Assembly: GCA_963776565.1 (NCBI GenBank)
Contig: CAVZNF010000010.1
Location: 1-11,148, forward strand
Length of the DNA: 11,148 nt
Reading direction: 5' to 3'
Origin: GMQP-bins7 sp963776565
GTDB lineage: Bacteria > Actinomycetota > Thermoleophilia > Gaiellales > Gaiellaceae
The notes under the pieces are model-generated. The model saw only the letters and a program-made list of their open reading frames with translations. It was not told the origin of the DNA and did not search any database. Every line of letters begins with the position of its first letter. Positions within the stretch are counted from its first letter, which is position 1. The position numbers and the translations under genes were made by a program. Positions 1 through 6,436 of this stretch are shown here, one piece after another.

Positions 1-2
1 AG

Positions 3-1046
3 GCGCAGGCCTCGGACGATCCGCGAACGCGGGCTCGCACGATGGTGCAGATGGCGACTTGGGCGTTGGTCGGCGGATACGACAAGCCACGTGAGCAGCG
101 TGATGCGTGGCGCGCCGAGGCGCGTGCGGTCTTCGAGGCGATCGGGGACGACTACGGGTTGGCTCTGTACTGGTGGAGCGTGTCCATGGAATCGTGGTTC
201 GGGCTCCGCTCGCAGGAAACCAAGAGGGCTTGCGAGCAAGCGCTCGAGCACCTCGACGCGGCTGGTGCTTCGGGGAGGCGCTTGGCAATAACCGTCCGAA
301 GCAGATTGATCGCGGCGTACGTCTATGTGCCGCAATCCGTCGACGAGTCGCTCCAGGGAATTGAGTCGCTCGGGGCCGGAGATTACGGCCTGCTGGCGCA
401 AGCATGGGAGCGCGGCGTCATCGGTCGACTCTGCGCGATGAAGGGAGACTTCGATCGGGGCCGCGAGCTCGTGCGAGGGGCGCGCCAGGCCTATCTCGAT
501 GCGGGGATGATCCAGACGGGCGGGGGGATCGCGATGGGCGAAGCCCACGTCGAGTGGCTCGCCGGCGATGACGCCGCCGCGGAGAGCGTCCTTCGCGAAG
601 GGATCGCTTCTCTCGAGTCGATCGGCGACCGAGCGTTCTACCCGACTGCGGCTCTGCAGCTCACAACGATCCTGTATGCGCAGGAACGCTACGAGGAAGT
701 GCGTGAGTGGTGCGCGAAGGCGCGTGCGACCACGGGTGACGACGATCTCACCAACTTCCTCGATCTCGACCTGCTCGAAGGGCTTCTGCTCGCCCGCGAG
801 GGGAGGATGTCCGAGGCCGAGGAGGCAGCGGCTCGTGCGATCAGGCTGCTCGAGAGGATCGAAATGAACGCGATCGAGGTCTATGGCCACGGCCACCTCG
901 CCGAACTCTTCGCGTTGGTGGGCCGAGCCGACGTCGCCCGCGAGCACGGGTCGAAGGCGCTGGCGTTAGCCGAGCGCAAGGGTGACGTCGCTTCGGCGGC
1001 GAGACTTCGCGAATGGCTGGCTGCCGCGGGTGTCGGAGTAGGCTGA
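3..1046 (+). CDS. TPR-repeat C-terminal part of a large protein, probably adenylate/guanylate cyclase or ATPase-type regulator; 5' end outside window
   Basis: The frame is open to the left edge (347 visible codons), so the ATG at 42 is most likely internal and the gene starts upstream. The visible part is almost entirely helical and rich in Ala, Glu, Arg and Leu. It holds TPR-like helix pairs with small-residue and acidic patterns, for example around residues 'GDFDRGRELVRGARQAY', 'GDDAAAESVLREGIASLE', 'GRMSEAEEAAARAIRLLE' and 'GRADVAREHGSKALALAE'. From family knowledge, this kind of tail with a 'SIGDRAFYPT' stretch followed by 'RYEEVREWC' is common at the C-terminus of actinobacterial proteins with an N-terminal nucleotide cyclase domain and a central AAA-type ATPase. 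The catalytic part is not in the window, so the exact class is inferred. The gene ends 32 bases before guaB and is probably a separate transcription unit. A LuxR-type or other TPR regulator remains possible. Confidence 0.6.
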   Translation, partial: AQASDDPRTRARTMVQMATWALVGGYDKPREQRDAWRAEARAVFEAIGDDYGLALYWWSVSMESWFGLRSQETKRACEQALEHLDAAGASGRRLAITVRSRLIAAYVYVPQSVDESLQGIESLGAGDYGLLAQAWERGVIGRLCAMKGDFDRGRELVRGARQAYLDAGMIQTGGGIAMGEAHVEWLAGDDAAAESVLREGIASLESIGDRAFYPTAALQLTTILYAQERYEEVREWCAKARATTGDDDLTNFLDLDLLEGLLLAREGRMSEAEEAAARAIRLLERIEMNAIEVYGHGHLAELFALVGRADVAREHGSKALALAERKGDVASAARLREWLAAAGVGVG

Positions 1047-1066
1047 TCGCCGTCGCCGGGCGCTGC

Positions 1067-1072
1067 TAACGT
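1067..1072 (+). promoter_or_regulatory. Candidate -10 box of guaB, leaderless arrangement
   Basis: TAACGT fits the TAnnnT -10 pattern usual in high-GC actinobacteria and ends six bases before the guaB ATG. Transcription would then start at or next to the start codon. No Shine-Dalgarno sequence is visible in the 32-base gap, which agrees with a leaderless mRNA. No good -35 box is seen about 17 bases upstream. This is pattern-based inference. Confidence 0.4.
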
Positions 1073-1078
1073 CGCTCC

Positions 1079-2590
1079 ATGGAGACCGAGTTCCGCCAGG
1101 AGGAGATCGAGCGCCTCATCGCGCTCGAGCGGAAGTTCGGCAAGGAAGGGCTCACCTTTGACGACGTCCTCCTCCTTCCGGCCGAGTCGCACGTCCTCCC
1201 GAACGACGTCACGACGATTTCACGGCTGACACCGTCGATCTCGCTGAACATCCCGGTTATCTCAGCCGCGATGGACACCGTGACCGAGGCGCGCCTCGCG
1301 ATCGCACTGGCGCGGGAGGGGGGTCTCGGCATCGTCCACCGCAACCTCTCAATCGCCGATCAGGTCGCGGAGGTAGACAAGGTGAAGCGCTCCGAGTCGG
1401 GGATGATCGTCGAGCCCGTGACGCTTCGGGCGAGCGACCTCGTCGCCGACGCCCTCGAGCTCATGGAGCGCTACCGGATCTCAGGCGTGCCGATCGTCGA
1501 CGACGAGGGTGTCCTCGTCGGCATCCTCACGAACCGGGACCTGCGCTTCGAGACCGATACCTCACAGCCCGTCTCCGCGCTGATGACGAGCAGGGACCTC
1601 GTCACTGCCCCGGTCGGCACGACGCTCGCGGAGGCCGAGGCGATTCTCCATCGCAACAAGATCGAGAAGCTTCCGGTCGTCGACCACGAGGGACGCCTCA
1701 CGGGTCTCATCACGGTGAAGGACATCTCGAAGCGGATCAAGTACCCGGATGCCACAAAGGACGACCAGGGACGCCTGCGGGTGGGCGCGGCGGTAGGCGT
1801 CGGCTCGGACGCGATGGAGCGTGCGGCCGCCCTTATCGACGCAGAGGTCGACGTGCTCGTTGTGGATACCGCACACGGTCACTCGCACGGCGTCTTGGAC
1901 GTCGTTCGCAAGCTGCGAGCCGAGCACGACATCGAGCTCATCGCCGGGAACATCTCGACCGGTGACGGTGCGCTTGCGCTCGCCGACGCCGGAGCCGACG
2001 CGGTCAAGGTTGGCCAAGGTCCCGGCTCGATCTGCACGACCCGCGTCGTCGCAGGGGTAGGGGTGCCACAGGTGACCGCCGTATACGACGCGGTGCAGGC
2101 GCTCGCCGGCCAGGGCATCCCGGTCATCGCCGACGGCGGGGTCCGCAACTCGGGTGATATCGCAAAGGCGATCGCGGCGGGCGGTGACGTCGTCATGCTC
2201 GGCTCGATGTTCGCCGGCACAGACGAGGCCCCTGGAGAGGTGATCGTCGCGCAGGGCGAGCGCTTCAAGGAGTACCGCGGCATGGGGTCGCTCGGCGCGA
2301 TGAAGGCGCGCTCGTTCTCCAAGGACCGCTACTTCCAGGGCGATGTCGAAGACGTCGAGAAGCTCATCCCCGAGGGGATTGAGGGACGTGTCCCGTACAA
2401 AGGCCCGCTCTCTCCGATCGTTCATCAGGTCGTCGGAGGGCTGCGCCAGTCGATGGGCTACTGCGGCGCGGCCACGATCGAGGATATGAAGACACGCACG
2501 CGCTTCACGCGCATCACTCCGGCGGGACTGCTCGAGAGCCACCCGCACGGAGTGACCATCACGAAGGACGCTCCGAACTACCGGCGCTGA
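1079..2590 (+). CDS. guaB: IMP dehydrogenase (inosine-5'-monophosphate dehydrogenase)
   Basis: GuaB oxidises IMP to XMP with NAD+, the committed step of guanine nucleotide synthesis in the cytoplasm. At 503 residues it has the normal length. The N-terminus shows the typical 'LTFDDVLLLPAES' start of the barrel and 'SAAMDTVTEARLAIALAREGG'. A pair of CBS domains is inserted at about residues 105-215. The catalytic loop GPGSICTTR carries the active-site Cys at residue 319, followed by the phosphate-binding 'ADGGVRNSGDIAKA' segment. The mobile flap contains the expected Arg-Tyr pair in 'SKDRYFQGDVED'. The end 'SHPHGVTITKDAPNY' is also typical. The ATG at 1079 is favoured because the family usually has only a short N-terminal stretch before the barrel, and a -10-like box sits directly upstream. 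The stop overlaps the guaA start by one base, so the two form a guaBA operon. I see no defect in the gene. Confidence 0.97.
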   Translation: METEFRQEEIERLIALERKFGKEGLTFDDVLLLPAESHVLPNDVTTISRLTPSISLNIPVISAAMDTVTEARLAIALAREGGLGIVHRNLSIADQVAEVDKVKRSESGMIVEPVTLRASDLVADALELMERYRISGVPIVDDEGVLVGILTNRDLRFETDTSQPVSALMTSRDLVTAPVGTTLAEAEAILHRNKIEKLPVVDHEGRLTGLITVKDISKRIKYPDATKDDQGRLRVGAAVGVGSDAMERAAALIDAEVDVLVVDTAHGHSHGVLDVVRKLRAEHDIELIAGNISTGDGALALADAGADAVKVGQGPGSICTTRVVAGVGVPQVTAVYDAVQALAGQGIPVIADGGVRNSGDIAKAIAAGGDVVMLGSMFAGTDEAPGEVIVAQGERFKEYRGMGSLGAMKARSFSKDRYFQGDVEDVEKLIPEGIEGRVPYKGPLSPIVHQVVGGLRQSMGYCGAATIEDMKTRTRFTRITPAGLLESHPHGVTITKDAPNYRR

Positions 2591-4173
2591 TGGCGAAGGT
2601 CGTCCCGCTTCCGACGTCCGAGCCGACGCCGGAAGACCGCCCTGTGCTCGTCGTCGACCTCGGCGGGCAGTACAGCCAGCTGATCGCGCGGCGCGTGCGC
2701 GAGGCGCGGGTCTACTCGGAGCTCGTCGGGCACCGGCTCACTGCGGCGCAGGTCGCGGCACGCAACCCCGCAGCGCTGATCCTCTCGGGCGGACCTGCCT
2801 CCGTGTACGCGGACGGCGCGCCCGACCTCGATACGGAGATCTTCTCGCTCGGGATCCCGACGCTCGGCATCTGCTACGGCATGCAGCTCATGGCGCGCGA
2901 TCTCGGCGGCATCGTCGAGCGTACGGAAGCGTCCGAGTTCGGCAAGGCCGAGCTCGAGGCCGGCGAGTCGGAGCTCTTCCACCACCTGCCGCCCGAGCAG
3001 ACCGTCTGGATGAGCCATCGCGACTCGGTCACGGCGCCTCCGGCGGGAGCCGAGGTCACAGCGAGCTCTCCGTCGACCCCGATCGCCGCGTTCGAGGATC
3101 GTGCGCGCCGCCTCTACGGCGTGCAGTTCCATCCCGAGGTCGTGCACACGCCGCACGGCCAGGAGATCCTTAAGAACTTCCTCTACGAGGTTGCTGGCAC
3201 GCCGCCGACGTGGACGCCCGCGGCGGTCATCGAGGAGCAGGTCGCGCGGATCCGCGCCGCCGTCGGCTCAGAGCGTGTGCTCTGCGCGCTCTCCGGCGGA
3301 GTCGACTCCGCGGTCGCTGCGCTCCTCGTGCACAAGGCGGTCGGCGACCAACTCACCTGCGTCTTCGTCGACCACGGCCTCCTGCGCGAGAACGAGGCCG
3401 AGCAGGTCGTGGAGACGTTCGGCGGCCACTTCCACGTCCCGCTCATCCACGTGCAGGCGCAGAAGCGTTTCCTCACTCGCCTCGCCGGCGTCTCCGACCC
3501 CGAGGAGAAACGCAAGATCGTCGGCGAGGAGTTCATCCGCGTCTTCGAGGAGGAGGCACGCGGTCTCGGTGACGTGCGCTTCCTCGTCCAGGGGACGCTC
3601 TACTCCGACGTGATCGAGTCCGGCGGCGGCGACGACGGAGTCGCCGCGCTCATCAAGTCGCACCACAACGTCGGCGGACTTCCGGCCGACATGAAGATGA
3701 AGCTCGTCGAGCCGCTGCGCCTCCTCTTCAAGGACGAGGTGCGCCGCGTCGGCGAGGAACTCGGCCTTCCGGAGCGGATGGTCTGGCGCCAGCCGTTCCC
3801 TGGCCCCGGGCTCGCGATCCGGATCATCGGCGAAGTGACCGAGGAGCGGCTTGCTGTGCTCCGCCGGGCCGACGCGATCCTGCTCGAGGAGATCCGGCGC
3901 GCCGACCTCTACCGCGAGCTCTGGCAGAGCTTCGCCGTGCTTCCCGCGATCCGCTCTGTGGGCGTGCAAGGAGACGAGCGCACCTATGCCTATCCGATCG
4001 TCATCCGCGCGGTGACCTCGGAGGACGCGATGACCGCGGACTGGGCGCGGATCCCGTATGAGGTGTTGGAGGCGATCTCGAACCGCGTCATCAACGAGAT
4101 CCCCGGTGTGAACCGGGTCGTCTACGACATCTCGTCCGAAACCGCCGGCGACGATCGAATGGGAGTAGCCTGA
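2590..4173 (+). CDS. guaA: GMP synthase (glutamine-hydrolysing), with a one-base frameshift that replaces the last residues
   Basis: GuaA aminates XMP to GMP using ATP and glutamine-derived ammonia. The N-terminal class I glutaminase domain has its triad at Cys95 (GICYGMQ), His181 and Glu183 (FHPEV). The ATP pyrophosphatase domain has its P-loop SGGVDS at residues 235-240 and 'RQPFPGPGLAIRIIGEV' further on. The C-terminal dimerisation domain follows. The start ATG shares its A with the guaB stop (TGATG), so translation is probably coupled. The oddity is the end: as read, the protein finishes SSETAGDDRMGVA (527 aa), which is not GuaA-like. From 4138 onward the +1 frame encodes KPPATIEWE and stops with TAG at 4166-4168, the hallmark GuaA C-terminus. 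Dropping one C at 4136-4137 gives ISSKPPATIEWE and a 525-residue protein, the length of E. coli GuaA. Lys and Glu of this tail are reported to contact XMP in GMP synthase structures, so loss would matter if real. Confidence 0.96.
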   Translation: MAKVVPLPTSEPTPEDRPVLVVDLGGQYSQLIARRVREARVYSELVGHRLTAAQVAARNPAALILSGGPASVYADGAPDLDTEIFSLGIPTLGICYGMQLMARDLGGIVERTEASEFGKAELEAGESELFHHLPPEQTVWMSHRDSVTAPPAGAEVTASSPSTPIAAFEDRARRLYGVQFHPEVVHTPHGQEILKNFLYEVAGTPPTWTPAAVIEEQVARIRAAVGSERVLCALSGGVDSAVAALLVHKAVGDQLTCVFVDHGLLRENEAEQVVETFGGHFHVPLIHVQAQKRFLTRLAGVSDPEEKRKIVGEEFIRVFEEEARGLGDVRFLVQGTLYSDVIESGGGDDGVAALIKSHHNVGGLPADMKMKLVEPLRLLFKDEVRRVGEELGLPERMVWRQPFPGPGLAIRIIGEVTEERLAVLRRADAILLEEIRRADLYRELWQSFAVLPAIRSVGVQGDERTYAYPIVIRAVTSEDAMTADWARIPYEVLEAISNRVINEIPGVNRVVYDISSETAGDDRMGVA

Positions 4174-4189
4174 ACCCCCTCGCGGGGGT
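4174..4189 (+). terminator. Perfect GC hairpin just after guaA, possible terminator
   Basis: ACCCCC (4174-4179), loop TCGC (4180-4183) and GGGGGT (4184-4189) form a six-base-pair stem with no mismatch. It lies directly after the TGA of guaA, or five bases after the TAG used in the restored frame. No T-run follows, so it is not a classical intrinsic terminator. U-tract-less hairpins have been proposed as terminators or mRNA-stabilising 3' ends in high-GC bacteria. It may separate guaBA from the secreted-protein gene downstream. Confidence 0.4.
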
Positions 4190-4223
4190 CGCTGCTGCGC
4201 TCGCGACGGCCGATTCTGTCTCT

Positions 4224-5216
4224 ATGCCTGATGCGTCAATCTGTTCGCTGTCGCGCCGCCTGCGCCGTTCCCCGCGGGGCGTACGACCGTGGCACATCCT
4301 CGTTCTACTGGTAACGCTGGCCGGCGTAGCCGCTGCGCCGGTGTCCGCGAGCCAGACGCTGGAACGAGATGTGACGAATGTCCGACTCGCGGTGAATGCG
4401 AACGGGGAGGCCATGGTGACGTACACCCGAGCGAACCGACAGGTCAGGCACGTTCTCGCGTGGGGTGCCGTCGATGCCATCGCACCCGATCCGAACGTCC
4501 CGCAACAACAGTTCAAGCTCGACTACACCGGTGGCTGGGGAAAGTACCGCAAGTCCGACTACTGGCGACGTTTCAAGAACGTGTGCCGAGCGTACAGCGG
4601 ACCGCCGCTCGTCTATGGCGTGGCCGCTTGCACCACGCCGGACGGCACGCACTGGGCGCTTCAGAGCTGGCAGCGCATCCAGCCCCTTCGAGGGGTCGCG
4701 CCTTTCCGTCCCGGCCAAATGGCATGGGAGCTTCACCTCTCGCACTGGTCGAAACCGCTCGCGGAGCTCCAGGTCTCGCGGAACTGGACGTACGACGGGA
4801 CATTGCAGGGATTGTTCGGGAGACTTCTCTACGAGGGAAAGCCCGTCCACGGGTTCAAGACCCCGACCCGTGGCCGAAGCGACCGCAACGCGCGGTACGT
4901 GTACATCGATACCTTCAACTCCGCATACGGTCCCGGCTGGAAGCGCGATGGTGCGAAGGTGACGCACATCGGCAACGGCGGCTTCTGCTACAGCTTCGCG
5001 CCTCTCGTCCGTCCGCCACCGGGGTACCCGAGCGTGCCTACCGTGTCCGGCGTGGGGGAGCGTCATCGCGTGACGGCGATGGGGCCCGGCGTGACGCCGG
5101 ACGTCCAATGGGAGGGTGCGGCCCTCGGCCCGTACGATCCCGAAGCCGACAAGGCCTTCAACTCGCTCTTCGACTCGCTCCTCGCCGGCGACAACGTCTG
5201 CAAGCCTGAGCGCTGA
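4224..5216 (+). CDS. Secreted protein of unknown function
   Basis: I do not recognise this 330-residue protein. The N-terminus is Arg-rich (about residues 10-22) and followed by a hydrophobic run 'ILVLLVTLAGVAAAPVSA'. This looks like a Sec signal peptide with cleavage near the Ala-Ser at about residues 42-44, so the mature protein should be exported. No lipobox, no second membrane segment and no cell-wall anchor are seen. The mature part is rich in Trp, Tyr, Gly and Pro. It has four cysteines (in FKNVCRAY, GVAACTT, GGFCYSF and DNVCKPE), enough for two disulphides. A short motif 'YVYIDTFNSAYGPGWKRDG' looks beta-rich. ATG 4224 is the best start because the signal peptide begins right there; no Shine-Dalgarno sequence precedes it. 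It follows guaA by about 50 bases but has no evident functional link to it. The gene ends 16 bases from the convergent acylphosphatase gene. Confidence 0.75.
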   Translation: MPDASICSLSRRLRRSPRGVRPWHILVLLVTLAGVAAAPVSASQTLERDVTNVRLAVNANGEAMVTYTRANRQVRHVLAWGAVDAIAPDPNVPQQQFKLDYTGGWGKYRKSDYWRRFKNVCRAYSGPPLVYGVAACTTPDGTHWALQSWQRIQPLRGVAPFRPGQMAWELHLSHWSKPLAELQVSRNWTYDGTLQGLFGRLLYEGKPVHGFKTPTRGRSDRNARYVYIDTFNSAYGPGWKRDGAKVTHIGNGGFCYSFAPLVRPPPGYPSVPTVSGVGERHRVTAMGPGVTPDVQWEGAALGPYDPEADKAFNSLFDSLLAGDNVCKPER

Positions 5217-5234
5217 TCTGCGCCGAGGAGCGCT
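5209..5234. terminator. Possible shared hairpin between convergent genes
   Basis: The self-complementary hexamer AGCGCT occurs at 5209-5214 and again at 5229-5234, with 14 bases between. The two copies could form a six-pair stem in RNA from either strand. It spans the stop codons of the two converging genes (TGA at 5214-5216 and, on the minus strand, TAG at 5235-5233). There is no T-run on either side, so termination is only a suggestion. Confidence 0.2.
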
Positions 5235-5502
5235 AGCGGATTGAGAAGCCGCTGATGCCCTCGGCCGTCTCGTCAGACACCTCGACCCGGTCGACGTGCG
5301 CGCCACGCGGGCCTTCCCGACAGAACGCTACGAGCGCGTCAACGGCTCCCCGCTCTCCCTCGAACACTCCCTCGACCGCGCCGTCGCCGGTGTTGCGCAC
5401 CCAGCCGCTGACACCGGTACTCGACGCTCGCCTCCGAATCGAGTCGCGGAAGAAGACTCCTTGCACGAGCCCGCGAACGACGACGCGACGGCGGACGGTC
5501 AC
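5233..5502 (-). CDS. acyP: Acylphosphatase
   Basis: This small cytoplasmic enzyme hydrolyses carboxyl-phosphate bonds such as that of acetyl phosphate or 1,3-bisphosphoglycerate. The 89-residue product matches the usual length of about 90. The signature loop 'VRGLVQGVFFRDSIRRRA' supplies the phosphate-binding Arg19. 'GVSGWVRNTGDGAVEGVFEG' supplies the catalytic Asn37, and the spacing of 18 residues between them is that of known acylphosphatases. The C-terminus ends in a typical Phe-Ser-Ile-Arg strand. The GTG start at 5502 overlaps the thiQ stop in a GTGA, so it is translationally coupled and is the last gene of the riboswitch-led thiamine operon. No thiamine-related role is known to me for this family. 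It may simply be carried in the operon, or it may clear an acyl phosphate by-product; the latter is speculation. Confidence 0.92.
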   Translation of the reverse strand: MTVRRRVVVRGLVQGVFFRDSIRRRASSTGVSGWVRNTGDGAVEGVFEGERGAVDALVAFCREGPRGAHVDRVEVSDETAEGISGFSIR

Positions 5503-6434
5503 AAGTGAACGATGCCCTGCGGGTCGATGTCGACGTCGACCCGATCACCAGCTTCCGGGTGATCGACCGCTGCGACAGCAGCCTCGAGCCGACGCTCGTC
5601 GTCGAGGCCAACGACGAGCCGGACAAGTGATCCTGTCCGGGTGACTCGCTCGACCACGCCGTTCCCCTCACCCTCGGCTCGTCGCACGCTTACGGCTTCC
5701 GGCCGGATCACTGCATTGCCCTTGACGTTCCTGAGACCGAGGAAACGCGCGGTGTCGGCATCGTGCGGGTGCGCCCACAGCTCGTCCGGCGTTGCGACCT
5801 GCACGACTCGCCCCGAACGCATCACGCCAACGCGATCGCCGAGCGTGAAGGCCTCGGTCTGGTCGTGCGTGACGTAGATCGCGGTCGATCCGAGCTCCTC
5901 GAAGATGCGGCCGAGGTCGTCGAGAAGCCGATCGCGGAGCCTGCGATCGAGCGATCCGAGCGGCTCGTCCAGCAGGAGGACCCGAGGCTCGGGCGCGAGG
6001 GCGCGCGCGAGTGCCACCCGCTGCTGCTCTCCGCCGGACAGCGATCCGACGGGGCGGCGGTCGAATCCGGCGAGCCCGACGAGCTCCAGGAGCTCACCCG
6101 TCCGAGCGGCGACTAGCTCGGGCGAGTCTCCCCGCATCCGCAGCCCGAACGAGACGTTCCCGAAAACGTCGCGGTGGGGGAAGAGCGCGTGATCCTGGAA
6201 GACGAGCCCGATGCCTCGTCGGTGGGGCGGCACGCCTGCTAGATCCGTCCCATCGAGCAGAACTCGCCCCGCATCGGGTGTCTGCAGCCCGGCGATCACC
6301 CTGAGCAGGGTGGTCTTGCCCGATCCGCTCGGGCCGAGGATGGTGACGACCTCGCCGTCAGCGACAGCGAGCGACGCCCCGTCGAGCGCGGCCGCGCCGT
6401 CGAACCGGACGCTGATCCCCTCCGCGCGGAGCAT
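5499..6434 (-). CDS. thiQ: ABC transporter ATP-binding protein, thiamine importer ATPase (ThiQ-like)
   Basis: This is the ATPase that powers the thiamine importer encoded upstream. The 311-residue protein has a Walker A motif at residues 34-42 (GPSGSGKTT), the Q-loop Gln at 80 and the ABC signature LSGGE at 132-136. Walker B follows at about 152-157 (VLLLDE), with the switch His at 190 (VTHDQTEA). After about residue 235 there is an extra domain of about 75 residues, rich in Val, Arg and Asp, that resembles a TOBE-type regulatory domain. E. coli ThiQ is only about 230 residues and lacks it, so this form is closer to the iron- or polyamine-type ATPases in architecture. ATG 6434 lies two bases after the thiP stop. 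Thiamine specificity is inferred from the riboswitch, the ThiB-like binding protein and the pyrophosphokinase in the same operon. Confidence 0.9.
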   Translation of the reverse strand: MLRAEGISVRFDGAAALDGASLAVADGEVVTILGPSGSGKTTLLRVIAGLQTPDAGRVLLDGTDLAGVPPHRRGIGLVFQDHALFPHRDVFGNVSFGLRMRGDSPELVAARTGELLELVGLAGFDRRPVGSLSGGEQQRVALARALAPEPRVLLLDEPLGSLDRRLRDRLLDDLGRIFEELGSTAIYVTHDQTEAFTLGDRVGVMRSGRVVQVATPDELWAHPHDADTARFLGLRNVKGNAVIRPEAVSVRRAEGEGNGVVERVTRTGSLVRLVVGLDDERRLEAAVAAVDHPEAGDRVDVDIDPQGIVHL

Positions 6435-6436
6435 CG

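Noticed and set aside
1562..2548. Long open frame of 328 codons antisense to guaB
   Set aside because: It mirrors the intact guaB gene, has Arg/Asp/His-rich composition and shows no family motif. Such mirror frames are usual in high-GC DNA.
3101..3613. Ser/Arg-rich 170-codon frame inside guaA
   Set aside because: It is an out-of-frame reading of guaA, consisting almost only of Ser, Arg, Ala and Thr.
4129..4173. Programmed +1 frameshift signal in guaA
   Set aside because: No classic slippery stop context or stimulatory SD is visible at the site, and two other genes show the same one-base excess. Error is simpler, so it is kept only as an alternative within the findings.
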